From positions 244,363 through 275,033 of the forward strand of contig NW_008705562.1 in NCBI RefSeq assembly GCF_000186865.1: 30,671 nucleotides of DNA. Direction: 5' to 3'. The DNA comes from Aureococcus anophagefferens (Eukaryota; Sar; Pelagophyceae; Pelagomonadales; Pelagomonadaceae). Both the position numbers and the translations under genes were made by a program. The notes below the pieces were generated by a model. It did no database searches, was not told the origin of the DNA, and saw only the letters and a program-made list of their open reading frames with translations. Positions within the stretch are counted from its first letter, which is position 1. Each line of letters opens with the position of its first letter. Positions 16,052-25,259 of the stretch are shown piece by piece.

Positions 16052-17593
16052 ATGGACACCAAGGCCTGCTCTAGCTGCAAGAAATCGAAGCCGTCCGACG
16101 CCTTCCTGCATCCGACGACGTTCAAGGAGGGCAAGACGTGCGCCGAGTGCATCGAGAAGCGAAGCGTGGCCTCGCGGCGCGCCGCGAACGAGCAGGACAA
16201 GATACAGCTGACCTTGAGCGAGCACGAGGCGAAGCTTGACGACCACGAGTCGCGCATCCAGCACGTCGAGGCCGCGCGCGTCCTCGACGCGGCGTCGCCG
16301 CGCGCGGACCTCGCGGAGTGGATGCCGCTCAAGGATCCCTCGGAGCCCGTCGGCCCGGGCGACCTCGTGGAGATGGTCGACAAGAAGATTTCGCGCGTCG
16401 TCACGGGCCGCGGCCGCTGCTTCGTCGTGAGCACGGCGCCGATCCTCACGGGCAACGTCCCGGACGACGAGACCCTCGCGACCGGCCGCGCCGTCGCGAT
16501 GATCGGCCAGGTGCCCATCAAGGTCGTCGGCGCCGTGCGCGAGTCGCAGTGCCTCGCGCCGTCGGGCCGCGATGACGGCACGGCGGTGGCCACGGACGCG
16601 GCCACGGGCATCTGCAGCATGGAGACGGTCGCGGCCGCCGGTGAGTCGGTCCGGCTCGTGACCGCGCTCGTCAACGCCGGCTCGCACGCGCTCTCGAAGA
16701 CCCAGAAGCGCCGCGAGGCCCGCAAGAAGAAAAAGGCCGAATCCTTCGTCGTCGTCGGCGACGACGACGCCGACGCGACGTCCGACGTGACGACGGACCT
16801 CGAGAGCCTCGCGTCGACGCACGCGTGCGTGCAGCAGCTCATCGACGAGAAGCGCGCGCTCGCGGAGCAGCTCGGCGCGATCTCGGAGCAGAACCGGGCC
16901 TTCGCGCGGCGCATGCGCGTCCTCCACGTCGACCCGAACATCCTCCGCCGCGTCGCGCGCGGCTGGCTGGGTCGTGTCCGTGCGGCGCGAAAGCTCGCGG
17001 CGATCACGGCGATCCAGGCGGTCGCGCGCACGGCGCTCGCCACGGCCCTGCGCCACAAGCTCCTCGGCGCCGTCGTCCGCTTCCAGGAGCGCCTGCGCCT
17101 GCGGCGCGCGAGCGCCGTCGTCGTCCAGGCCCTCGCGCGCGGCGTCGTCTGCCGCGCCACGACCGTCGTCGGCAAGCTCCTGCACAAGACGCGCCGCCAG
17201 GCCGCAGCGCTCGCCATGATGGAGCGCGAGCTCAAATCCGCCGTCCACGCGAGCCTCTGCCCGGCGACGACGGCGACGCTCGCCGTTCCCGTCGAAGGCG
17301 CGTCCGCTTTATCGTGGCTCACGTCGGCCGTGACGAAGATCTGCAAGTCCGGCAAGACTTTGGTCGCCACAGCGTTCACCAAGGATCTCAAGGTCGAGAT
17401 CCACGGGGAAAACATCGTCTGGGGCGCGAAGGAAATCGAGAAGAAGTCCCACGAGAAGTACTGGTCCGGCAAGATCAAAGAGGTGCTCGCCGACGGCGAC
17501 TACAGGGTCGCAATGGACGAAGTCACTACTGGAAGTGGAGAAGACAAGAAATGGATCTGCCAGATTTCGGCCAGCAAAATGCGCTTCGTCTAG
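16052..17593 (+). CDS. Zinc-ribbon / peptidase-G2-like / IQ-motif protein
   Basis: This single-exon protein has 513 residues. The N-terminus has paired cysteines C6/C9 and C30/C33 (ACSSCKKSK ... KTCAECIEK), a zinc-ribbon pattern. A helical segment follows. Residues about 101-190 contain TGNVPDDETLATGRAVAMIG and QVPIKVVG followed by APSGRDDGTAVA. This is the pattern I associate with the C-terminal strand-turn region of the peptidase G2/IMC (intramolecular chaperone) fold and related algal proteins. A Lys/Arg patch (KTQKRREARKKKK) may be nuclear or membrane-binding. Residues about 288-365 form a helix with IQ-like motifs (AIQAVARTALATALR, VVVQALARGVVCRA) that could bind calmodulin. The C-terminal 100 residues (HGENIVWGAKEIEKKSHEKY ...) look like a small beta domain. 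The combination is unusual and its function unknown. Confidence 0.65.
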   Translation: MDTKACSSCKKSKPSDAFLHPTTFKEGKTCAECIEKRSVASRRAANEQDKIQLTLSEHEAKLDDHESRIQHVEAARVLDAASPRADLAEWMPLKDPSEPVGPGDLVEMVDKKISRVVTGRGRCFVVSTAPILTGNVPDDETLATGRAVAMIGQVPIKVVGAVRESQCLAPSGRDDGTAVATDAATGICSMETVAAAGESVRLVTALVNAGSHALSKTQKRREARKKKKAESFVVVGDDDADATSDVTTDLESLASTHACVQQLIDEKRALAEQLGAISEQNRAFARRMRVLHVDPNILRRVARGWLGRVRAARKLAAITAIQAVARTALATALRHKLLGAVVRFQERLRLRRASAVVVQALARGVVCRATTVVGKLLHKTRRQAAALAMMERELKSAVHASLCPATTATLAVPVEGASALSWLTSAVTKICKSGKTLVATAFTKDLKVEIHGENIVWGAKEIEKKSHEKYWSGKIKEVLADGDYRVAMDEVTTGSGEDKKWICQISASKMRFV

Positions 17594-17858
17594 AAGAGCT
17601 ACCGCCGACGCAGAGAAAGCGCGAGTCGTGAGCGGCTGGCACCGCGGGAAAAAAAATGCTCCTGCGAAACCTCAGCACGCGCCACTCCCTGTCCGACATT
17701 CTTCTCCTTATACCCTACCCTCGACTAAGCCGACCTGTAACTACTGCGCCCGCCCGCGACTCCCCCCGGCGACCCGGGCGAGGCCGAGGTCGCGATCTCG
17801 CCCCACTTGAGCCAGCTCTCCAACCGATCTCGCCTCTCTCTCCAAGCTCAGAATCACG
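17594..17858. promoter_or_regulatory. Upstream region of the first tandem secreted-protein gene, with a TATA-like word
   Basis: CTTATACCCT at about 17707-17716 is one of the few AT-rich words here and lies about 145 bp upstream of the ATG. The sequence closer to the ATG is C/T-rich (CGCCTCTCTCTCC), as in many 5' leaders. Core-promoter identity is inferred only from position and composition. Confidence 0.25.
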
Positions 17859-18972
17859 ATGAGTTCGTCGCCCGTGCCATCCACCCACACCACACCCCCA
17901 CCCCCCACCCCCCACGCCACTCCGCCACCAAAGACGACACCCATACCGCCCAAATCCCGCCCCTCGGAACCCGGAGAAGCTCTGCAACGTCATCGTCACG
18001 CCACCCCGGCTCCACCCATATGTCGCCACACACTCACCGCCCGCAACCCCCGCAGACAAGCTTATCGTCGCCCTCGCCATGCTCGGTACCGCCTCGGCGG
18101 CCAAGTACGACAAGACCTTCGAGGCGCGGCGCCCGCGTCCGACGGTGGAGTCAGAACACCGGCGGGCGGAGGCCGCGCCCCCTCCGCCCTAGGTCCTCGG
18201 CGAGCTCGCGGAGAAGATCGACGCGCGCGCGCAGGTGAACATCAAGGACACGGCCGTCTCGTCCATCGAGGCCGCGAACCTCGAGGGCGAGGTCGAGACG
18301 CAGATCTCGGACCAGATCAGCGCCGGCGCGACGTACGAGCAGAACAGCGCCAAGTTCTCGCCCAAGACGCTCTTCACGCGCTGGACGGCCAACACGGCCA
18401 AGGGCGGCGACCCCCTCGAGGTCACGGCGACCTACAACGTCGCCTCGAACACGGCCGAGGTCGACGTCGAGTACGAGAAGTCTGGGTCGACGTTCACCGC
18501 CAACTTCGACTCCGCCCGCAAGGCGCTCATCACGGCCGCCGAGGTGTCCCGCGACTTCAGCGTCGAGGGCCGCAACCTCAACGTCGCGCCGGCCTACAAC
18601 TTCGTCTCCGGCGTCTCGTCGGTCACGTCGAACCTCGCGCTCTCGGACGACACGTCCGTCGAGCTCAAGCTCGACTCCGACGACGTCGGCAACCGCGACG
18701 CCCTCACGGGCACGCTCTCCATCGACCACAACATCAACGGCAAGAACTCCATCAAGCCCACCTTCGCGCTCAACTCGGGCTCGGCGACGTACGAGTACAC
18801 GCGCAAGCTCGACGGCGACGCGGAGCTCTCCGTCGCGGCCAACCCGGGCAAGTCCATCGAGATCGAGTGGGACGACGCCGGCTCCAAGGGCCTCTGGACG
18901 ACCAACGTCAAGATGCCCTGGGGCAAGCCCGTCGGCGCCTCCGTGTCCTTCAAGCGCAAGTTCAACCTCTAG
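17859..18972 (+). CDS. Secreted beta-strand-rich protein, tandem copy A
   Basis: The predicted exons are 17859-17862, 18056-18123 and 18235-18972 (269 residues). The first exon gives only ATG-A; splicing to ACAAG yields the signal peptide MNKLIVALAMLGTASA. The mature protein is made of alternating polar and hydrophobic strands separated by Asp/Asn/Gly turns (EVETQISDQISAGATYEQNS, VELKLDSDDVGN) and ends PVGASVSFKRKFNL, as in beta-barrel or beta-sandwich proteins. The last aromatic-x-hydrophobic residues recall outer-membrane barrels, but no family is certain. Intron 2 read as GC-AG (GAG/GCGCGG ... GCGCAG) aligns copy A (KTFE-VNIKD) with intronless copy C (NTWS-VDIKD). GT donors at 18145 would add residues. 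No ASAFAP-like plastid signal follows the signal peptide. Confidence 0.65.
17863..18055 (+). other. Intron 1 of copy A, directly after ATG-A
   Basis: The intron runs from GTTCGTCG to CCCCCGCAG (193 bp) and is very rich in C and CA. The same position and acceptor (CGCAG before ACAAGCT) recur in copies B and C, which supports the call. Confidence 0.65.
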
Positions 18973-19450
18973 AGCGCCGCGACCCCCCCGAGCGGGGCGG
19001 ATACCGCCCCAAGACGCCCACCGGAGCACCGACTCCCCTGGGCACCGCCGCCACGCGCGAGCCTGCATGTAACCTGCGTGAACTGGAGGTGTATCGGCGC
19101 GAAGGGGGTTCGGACCCGACGATCGCGCCCGTCCGCGTCCGCGGCGGCGCGGCGAGGAAGACCGCCGGGCGACGGAGCTCTAGGGTAGACGCGATTTCGA
19201 GCGAAGGTCGATGGGCACCTGCGTGCGAGGCCTGCTGATGCTCGAGTCTCATGCTCGGCGCGGCGCGGCGACCCCCGTCTCGGCTGTGTGGATGTTGTCG
19301 GACCTCGTGTCTCACACGCAGGAACGTCCAAAGCTTTGCGGGCCCGAGGCCAAGGACGCGAGCGGATTGTGTGTGTACTCCGTAAGATCCCCGCCGGCCC
19401 AACGAGCTTCTCACAGCAAAGAGCTCGCCCCGTACCAGCACCGCTACATA
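18973..19450. other. Spacer between copies A and B
   Basis: This is 478 bp without a supported gene. It contains GACCGCCGGGCGACGG (starting at about 19165), which recurs downstream of copy B (starting at about 20509), and a CATGCTCGGCGCGG word also found there. The duplicated unit therefore includes 3' flanking DNA. Long frames here lack coding character. Confidence 0.5.
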
Positions 19451-20440
19451 ATGAGTGCGTACCTCCGACTCCTCCGCCCATGTTCGCCACACACTCACCG
19501 CGCCACGACCCCCCGCAGACAAGCTCATCGTCGCCCTCGCTGTGCTCGGTACCGCCTCGGCGGACACCGCTTCGGCGCCCGTCGCCAACCTCAAGAAAAA
19601 TTACAAAAAGAACTTCGATGCGCGGCGCCCGCGTCCGACGGTGAAGCGGCGGAGGCCGCCCCGCCTCCGCGCTAGCCCTCGGCGAGCTCGCGGAGAAGAT
19701 CGACCCGCGCGCAGGTGAGCGTCAAGGAAGCGGCCCTCCTGTCCATCGATGCCATGAACTTCGAGGGCGAAATCGAGACGCGCGTCTCGGACCAGATCGC
19801 GGCCGGCGCGACGTACGATCAGAACGGCGCCAAGTTCAAGCCCAAGACGCTCTTCACGCGCTGGACGGCCAAGGGCGGCGACCCCCTCAAGGTCACGGCG
19901 ATTATCAACGTCGCCGACAACGCGGCCGAGGTCGACGTCGCGTACGAGAAATTCGGCTCGAAGTTCAGCGCGAACTTCAACTCCGCGTGCGCCCAGCTCA
20001 TCACGACCGCCGATGCGTCCCGCGACTTCACCGTCGATGGCCGCAAACTCAAGCTCGCGCCGTCCCACGACTTCGCCTCCGGCGTCTCGTCGGTCACGTC
20101 GAACCTCGCGCTCTCGCCCGCCACGACCGTCGAGGCCAAGCTCAACTCCAACCTCGGCAACAGCGACGCCCCCACGGGCACGTTGAGCATCGATCACACC
20201 ATCGACTCCATCTACTCCATCAAGCACAGCTTCGCGCTCGACTCGGGCGCGGCGCGTCACGAGTTCAGGCGCAAGCTCGAAGGCGACGCGAAGCTCTCCG
20301 TCGCGGCCAGCCCGGGCCATTCCGTCGAGGTCGAGTGGGACGAGACCGGCTCCAAGAGCCTCTGGACGACCAACGTCAGGATGCCCTGGGGCCAGTACGA
20401 CCGCGCGTCCGTGTCCTTCAAGCGCAAGTTCAAAGTCTAG
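19451..20440 (+). CDS. Secreted beta-strand-rich protein, tandem copy B (diverged)
   Basis: The predicted exons are 19451-19454, 19519-19619 and 19715-20440 (276 residues). The gene layout is as in copy A: ATG-A, then intron 1 (GTGCGTACC ... CCCCGCAG), then MNKLIVALAVLGTASA. Copy B has an 11-residue insertion after the signal peptide (DTASAPVANLK) followed by NYKKNFD. Intron 2 read as GC-AG (GAT/GCGCGG ... GCGCAG) leads into VSVKEAALLSIDAMNFEGE. The C-terminal sequence is conserved (LWTTNVRMPWGQYDRASVSF), but it has more substitutions than A and C share with each other. The exon downstream of the intron is shifted by 2 bp relative to A in the stretch before GTG, which argues that this stretch is intronic. 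Confidence 0.6.
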
Positions 20441-20841
20441 CTCGCGCCGCCGCGACCCCCCAAAAAAAAAAACGGATACCGACTAAGAACGTAGCCGGCG
20501 GCGAGAATGACCGCCGGGCGACGGCCTGAGGTGCCGGTGGATGCCTGGGTTTGATACCCGGGTCTGATGCTCGGCGCGGTCTGATACCCAGGTATGTCGG
20601 GTTTGATACCCAGGTCTCGGTTCGCTGTTAGTCTGCGGGGAGACGCCCGGCGCTAGAGCGCGTCGCCACGCTTTCGGATTCGCCCCCGACCTAGGCGTGC
20701 GCGCGCCAGGCGTCGCGCCGCGTGGGACGCGTCCCAAAACTGGCGGGGCTCAGAACACGCTCTCACAACTCTGATTGAGCATCTCGCCTGCACGCCTCGT
20801 CGCAATCTTACCCACGTTCCCACCGCCCACCACCAACTAAA
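20441..20841. other. Spacer between copies B and C with a short degenerate repeat
   Basis: This spacer of about 400 bp has no supported gene. It carries the shared GACCGCCGGGCGACGG segment, an A-rich run after the stop of copy B, and three copies of a TTTGATACCC-type word (20550-20617). The 5' flank of copy C ends CACCACCAACTAAAATG. Confidence 0.5.
20550..20617. repeat. Three copies of TYTGATACCCRGGTMT
   Basis: Copies start at 20550, 20580 and 20602. The first, CTGGGTTTGATACCCGG, can fold into a short hairpin. The word is not seen elsewhere in the window. Confidence 0.6.
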
Positions 20842-21772
20842 ATGAGTGCGTACCCCCCAAACACCCGCCCAACACCCGCCCAACACCCCTCCAACACCCT
20901 CCCCCGGAATCCCCCCGCTCTCGCGCGCACGCAAAACGATTCCCTTCTCTAAACGTTCTCCTTCAACCCTCGCAGACAAGCTCATCGTCGCCCTCGCCAT
21001 GCTCGGCACCGCCTCGGCGGGCAAGTACGACAACACGTGGTCCGTCGACATCAAGGACGCGGCCGTCAAGAACATCGAGGGCGTGAACCTCGAGGGCGAG
21101 GTCGAGACGCAGGTCTCGGACCAGCTCGCGGCGGGCGCGACGTACGAGCAGAACAGCGCCAAGTTCGCGCCCCGCACGCTCTTCACGCGCTGGACGTCCA
21201 AGGGCGGCGACCCCCTCGCGGTGACGGCGACCTACAACGTCCAGTCGCAGGGCGCGGAGATCGACGTCGAGTACGAGAAGTCGGGCACCACCATCGAGGC
21301 CAACTTCGACACGGCCGGCGACAACCTCCTCACGAACGTCGAGGCGTCCCGCGACGTCACGGTCAAGGGCCGCACGGTCAACGTCGCCCCGGCCTACAAC
21401 TTCGTCTCCAAGGTCGCGAGCCTCACGTCGAACCTCGCGCTCAGTGCCGACACGTCCGTCGAGCTCAAGCTCGACTCGACCGACGTCTCGAACCGCGACG
21501 CGCTCAAGGGCACCATGTCCATCGACCACTCCATCAACGCCAACGACTCCATCAAGCCCACCTTCGACCTCGACAGCGGCTCCGCGACGTACGAGTACAC
21601 GCGCAAGCTCGACGGCGACGCGGAGCTCACCGTCGCCGCCAACCCGGGCAAGTCCATCGAGATCGAGTGGGACGACGCCGGCTCCAAGGGCCTCTGGACG
21701 ACCAACGTCCAGATGCCCTGGGGCAAGCCCGTCGGCGCCTCCGTGTCCTTCAAGCGCAAGTTCAGCCTCTAG
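20842..21772 (+). CDS. Secreted beta-strand-rich protein, tandem copy C (lacks intron 2)
   Basis: The exons are 20842-20845 and 20976-21772 (266 residues). ATG-A joins ACAAGCT to give MNKLIVALAMLGTASA, then GKYDNTWSVDIKDAAVKN without interruption, so the second intron of A and B is absent. The body has the same strand-turn pattern and ends PVGASVSFKRKFSL. Identity with copy A is high over the last 60 codons, including silent sites, which suggests recent duplication or gene conversion. Intron 1 (20846-20975) contains a short repeated CCCGCCCAACA word. The likely location is the secretory pathway or an outer membrane; function is unknown. Confidence 0.7.
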
Positions 21773-21961
21773 GACGCCCCCCGGCGCAACCCCGGCCCGC
21801 GCCAAGGCGGCCGGCCCAGCGACCGCGCGTGACCCCGTCCCCGGGGCCCGCGGCTTCTTCCCCTAAGCCCGACCGCGCGACCTCGTCTCTCTCGTGGGGC
21901 GGAGGGGGCATCGGCCGGGCCCGCGCGGCGCCGCCGGCCGAGAACGGATGGCCGCGTCCCG

Positions 21962-22636
21962 CTACCACGTCTCGCAGTAGGGCCGCAGGTCGAGCTCGTG
22001 CGTCCACGCGCTCCGCCGCTGCGCGTGGAGCGCCCAGTACGCGTCGGCGATCGCGTCCGGGTCGAGGAGGCCGTCGCGGCCCTTGAGGTCCGCGTACGCC
22101 GCCTCGCCGACCAGGTCGCGGACGAACGCCGTGTCGATGCCGCCGTCGACGATCACGGACGCGACGTGGACGCCCCGGGGGCCGACCTCGCGCGCGAGCG
22201 ACTGCGCGAGCGCCCGCTTCGCGGCCATGGCCGACGCGAACGCGGCGAAGCCGGCGCCGCCGCGCGTCGACGCCGTCGCGCCCGTGAAGATCACCGTGCC
22301 CCGCCCCCGCGCGACCATGCCGGGGACGACGGCCTTGGAGAAGTGGAACGCGGACAGCGCGCACAGCTCCCAGACCTTGGTGTAGACGCGCGCCGTCGTC
22401 TCCGCGACGGGGACCCGCACGTTGCCGCCGATGTTGTGCACGGCGACCTCGACGGGCTCGGGCACGCCCGCCACGAACGCGGCCACGGCGGCCTCGTCGC
22501 GGAAGTCGACGGCCGAAGCAGCCGAGCCCGCGGGCGGCCGCCGCCGCGCGCCGTAGACCTTGAGGCCCTCGCGCGCGAAGCGCCGCGCGAGCGCCGCGCC
22601 CGTCGCGCCGCCGCAGCCCGCGATGATCGCCGCCAT
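21962..22636 (-). CDS. Short-chain dehydrogenase/reductase (SDR)-like protein with altered active site
   Basis: The 224-residue protein starts at the ATG that opens the Rossmann strand (MAAIIAGCGGATGAALARRF). The Gly-rich nucleotide loop (GCGGATG, 7-13), the central HNIGGN, the catalytic-type Ser (FTGATAS, Ser123) and VIVDGGID after strand 6 place it in the SDR family. It resembles a subgroup I recall as having Phe in place of the catalytic Tyr. Here that position is Phe133, and the lysine four residues on is Met137. With both residues missing, normal SDR chemistry is unlikely; a binding or regulatory role is possible. The frame continues upstream through a 78 bp direct repeat with no coding character, so the shorter start is preferred. 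Confidence 0.75.
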   Translation of the reverse strand: MAAIIAGCGGATGAALARRFAREGLKVYGARRRPPAGSAASAVDFRDEAAVAAFVAGVPEPVEVAVHNIGGNVRVPVAETTARVYTKVWELCALSAFHFSKAVVPGMVARGRGTVIFTGATASTRGGAGFAAFASAMAAKRALAQSLAREVGPRGVHVASVIVDGGIDTAFVRDLVGEAAYADLKGRDGLLDPDAIADAYWALHAQRRSAWTHELDLRPYCETW

Positions 22637-22953
22637 CGATACGGCAGGCGGCGCGCAGCGCGCAGGCAGCGTTTCGAGTATTTCAGAGCGCCGCGGCGCA
22701 GGCGCAGGCAAGGATCGCAGCGCGCGCCGTGGAGGCAGGCGTGGCAGCGTTTGGAGTCGTTTCAGAGCGCCGCGGCGCACCTGCAGGCAAGGATTGCAGC
22801 GCTCGCCGTGGAGGCAGGCGTGGAGCGGTCGCAGAGCTGCCACTCGCGAGCTAGCGTCCACTCCTGCGTCGCGCGAGCAGGCTTGCGCGCGGCCCTGCCC
22901 GGAGGACGGCTCTCAGAAGTGCACTCCGAAGCCAGTGCAAGTTTGACGGCAAC
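22637..22953. other. Intergenic region carrying a 78 bp direct repeat
   Basis: These 317 bp lie upstream of the SDR gene and downstream of the next minus-strand gene. Apart from the repeat at 22665-22820 I see no gene. The SDR promoter must lie here. Confidence 0.5.
22665..22820. repeat. 78 bp direct repeat, two copies
   Basis: Copies occupy 22665-22742 and 22743-22820, head to tail, each starting GGCAGCGTTT and ending GTGGAGGCAGGCGT, with a handful of differences. They lie just upstream of the SDR start and could hold duplicated regulatory sites. Confidence 0.85.
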
Positions 22954-25101
22954 TTACTCCCAGGCCCGGAGCGGCGGCGTCCACTGGGAGAGGCCCGAGG
23001 TGACGTTGTGGTAGTAGGGCCGCTGCTTGTCGTCGGACCAGGCGACGCGCCACGCGCCGCCGCCGACGGACTCGAAGAGCTCGTCCCGCGGCGGCGGCGG
23101 CGCGGCGGCGCGGTCGTCCGGCGCCGGGGGCCGCGCGTCGACGGTCGCGCCGCCCGGCGGGAGCGCGCCCGGCGCCGTGACCCGGAGCGGCTCCGAGAAG
23201 GGCGTCGCGTCGCGCTCGGCGACGGCGAACGCGGCCTTGAACGCGTAGGTGCGGCCCGCGACGAGCGACGTCGCGCGGACGCGCGGCGTTCTTCCCCGGT
23301 GGCAGCGGACCCAGGCGCCCGCCGGGTCGTCGTCGTCGCGCATGAGGACGACGAAGACCGCGTCGCGCGAGGGGGGCGCGCCGTCGAGCAGCAATTCGAC
23401 GGTGCGCTCGCTCCAGCCGCCGCCCGTCGGGTCCCGGACGCGGCTCCTGTCCGGGGGCGTCTTGAACCAGGCGCTGAGCCGCGGCGGCGGCGGCGGCGGG
23501 CCCGTCGTCGCGAGCGCGACGTTGCCGAACTTCGAGATCTGCTTCCCGCCGTGGACGACGGAGACGCGGAAGCGGTAGCGCGTCGCCGGCGCGAGGCCCG
23601 CGACGCGGCAGCCGCCGCCGGGGCCGCTGTGGACGACGTCCCAGGCGCCCGCGTCGGCCTCGGCCGAGGCGCCGCCCCGGAAGAGCTCGAGGACGACGGC
23701 CGCGCCCGCGACGGCCTTCGTGCGCTCGAGGACGACCCTGGCGTCGCGGCGCGCCGCGTAGGCGCGGCAGATGGCCTTCTCCGCGACGCCGTCGGCGCGG
23801 AGCGTCGCGAGGACGTCGCGGAGGCGGAGCGCGTCCGCGCGCCGCGCGACGCCGAGCGCCTCGACGTCGCCGACGGACATGGCGCGCTGGAGCACCGCGC
23901 CGTCGACCTTGAGCGCCGCGAAGGCCTCGGCGTAGGCCCCGAGGCCGTGCGCGCGCAGGATGACGGCGCGGACCTCGTCGACGCCGAGCCTCGCGAGCTT
24001 GACGCGGCCGCGCTCCGCGCGGTCGTCGGCCCAGGTCCGCCGGTCGCCGCCGTCCGCGTCGCCGCCGCGCCGCTCCCAGCGCGGGTCCCAGCGCAGGACC
24101 AGGGCCCCGTGCTCCGCGCGGAGGAGCTCGAGCAACGGCGCCTCGTAGGGCGGCAGCTCCGCGGCGCGCGGCCGCCGCCGCCGCGCGGTCGTTTCCGGCA
24201 CCGCGGCGTCCTCGACGGCCCAGGCGACGAGCTGCGCGAGGCCCGGCGCGTGGTCGCGCCGCGGGAGGTGGAAGAGCAGGGGCGCGGACCCGGGCCGGGC
24301 CACGGCCGCGCCCCAGAGCTCGAAGAGCTCGAGCGCCGACGCCGCGGCGCCGCGTCGACCGGGCGCCGCGCCGGCGACGGCGGCGACGGCGCGGGGCAAT
24401 GGCGCCGGCGCGGCGATCTCGACGAGGCGCCGGAGGGCGTCGACGGCGACGACGGTGCACCAGTGGTCCGCGCCCGCGGGGCGGACGTCGTCGCCGACCG
24501 CGAGCGCCGACGCGACGGCGGCGCCGCCGTCGGCCGTCGCGACGGCCGGCGACCCGTCGCCCCGCCGCGGCGCCCACTTCTCGAGGTCCAGGGACACGGC
24601 GTCCAGCGCCGGCGGCGCGCCGGGCGCCGCCGCGACGAGCGCGCGCGCGCCGCGGTTCCGCGCGGGCTCGCCGTCCGGGCCCAGCAGCGCCACCCCCCTG
24701 TCCGAGAACGCGGCCTCCGGCGCCGCGAAGCGCCGCCACTTGGCCCGGCAGCGCCGGGCGACGCGCGGCGCCTCGACGTCGTGGTTCTCCGGCGCGGCGC
24801 GGCAGAACGCGGCCCAGGACGACAGGAGGCCCACCGGGTCGACGGCCGCGAGCGCTCGCCCGACGGCGTCGTCGCCGCCCCGCCGGTCCGCGCGCAGCCG
24901 GCCCAGGGCGCGCCGGGCGCCGGACCGCGCCGCCCGGAAGGCGCGGCCCTCGGCCTGGACCGCGGCCAGGGCCTCGCGCTTCGCCGTCCGCGCGGCGCCG
25001 GCCTCGGCCGCCGCCGCCTCGGCGACGAGCTGCTCGAGGGCGCTCAGCGCCGCGGGCGCCTCCTTCGCGGCGACGAAGGCCTCGCGGCGCTTCTGCGGCA
25101 T
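22954..25101 (-). CDS. SAM, two FN3-like and WW domain scaffold protein
   Basis: This single-exon protein has 715 residues. The N-terminal 130 residues are helical and charged. A SAM-like domain spans about 375-435 ([20 protein letters not shown], then [20 protein letters not shown]). Two fibronectin-III-like units follow: about 452-535, with [20 protein letters not shown], and about 541-635, with [15 protein letters not shown]. The C-terminus is a WW domain (681-711) with Trp684 and Trp689 and a [15 protein letters not shown] end. WW domains bind proline-rich ligands and SAM domains oligomerise, so this is probably an adaptor; a proline-rich stretch before the WW could bind it internally. 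The ATG at 25101 follows a short upstream frame and has the better context. It is divergent from the proteasome gene, 158 bp away. Confidence 0.7.
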   Translation of the reverse strand: MPQKRREAFVAAKEAPAALSALEQLVAEAAAAEAGAARTAKREALAAVQAEGRAFRAARSGARRALGRLRADRRGGDDAVGRALAAVDPVGLLSSWAAFCRAAPENHDVEAPRVARRCRAKWRRFAAPEAAFSDRGVALLGPDGEPARNRGARALVAAAPGAPPALDAVSLDLEKWAPRRGDGSPAVATADGGAAVASALAVGDDVRPAGADHWCTVVAVDALRRLVEIAAPAPLPRAVAAVAGAAPGRRGAAASALELFELWGAAVARPGSAPLLFHLPRRDHAPGLAQLVAWAVEDAAVPETTARRRRPRAAELPPYEAPLLELLRAEHGALVLRWDPRWERRGGDADGGDRRTWADDRAERGRVKLARLGVDEVRAVILRAHGLGAYAEAFAALKVDGAVLQRAMSVGDVEALGVARRADALRLRDVLATLRADGVAEKAICRAYAARRDARVVLERTKAVAGAAVVLELFRGGASAEADAGAWDVVHSGPGGGCRVAGLAPATRYRFRVSVVHGGKQISKFGNVALATTGPPPPPPRLSAWFKTPPDRSRVRDPTGGGWSERTVELLLDGAPPSRDAVFVVLMRDDDDPAGAWVRCHRGRTPRVRATSLVAGRTYAFKAAFAVAERDATPFSEPLRVTAPGALPPGGATVDARPPAPDDRAAAPPPPRDELFESVGGGAWRVAWSDDKQRPYYHNVTSGLSQWTPPLRAWE

Positions 25102-25182
25102 GGCGATGCGAAATGCCCGCGGGCAGCCTCTCACACGTCTATCATCGTACAGATCAAACCGGCGCCTTAACTTGCACCGGTC

Positions 25183-25192
25183 TTGACGTCAA
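25183..25192. promoter_or_regulatory. Palindromic TTGACGTCAA (CRE/bZIP-type) in a divergent promoter
   Basis: This perfect 10 bp palindrome containing TGACGTCA lies in the 158 bp between the divergent WW/SAM and proteasome genes. Its position suits a shared regulatory site. Binding is inferred from motif identity only. Confidence 0.4.
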
Positions 25193-25259
25193 CCTTAGCC
25201 TAGCGCCCGGGCCAGTCTGCGCCCGCGAGTCTTCGACCGCGCCGTCGTCGCGCGCCGCC

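Noticed and set aside
20541..20565. tRNA-like T-arm at CTGGGTTTGATACCCGG
   Set aside because: The loop lacks the conserved third-position C, and no A box, anticodon stem or acceptor stem is found nearby. It belongs to a three-copy repeat.
24399..25259. Long N-terminal extension of the proteasome subunit
   Set aside because: The frame is open, but it is Arg/Pro low complexity, overlaps the SAM-FN3-WW gene, and ends where a family-typical propeptide with its own ATG begins.
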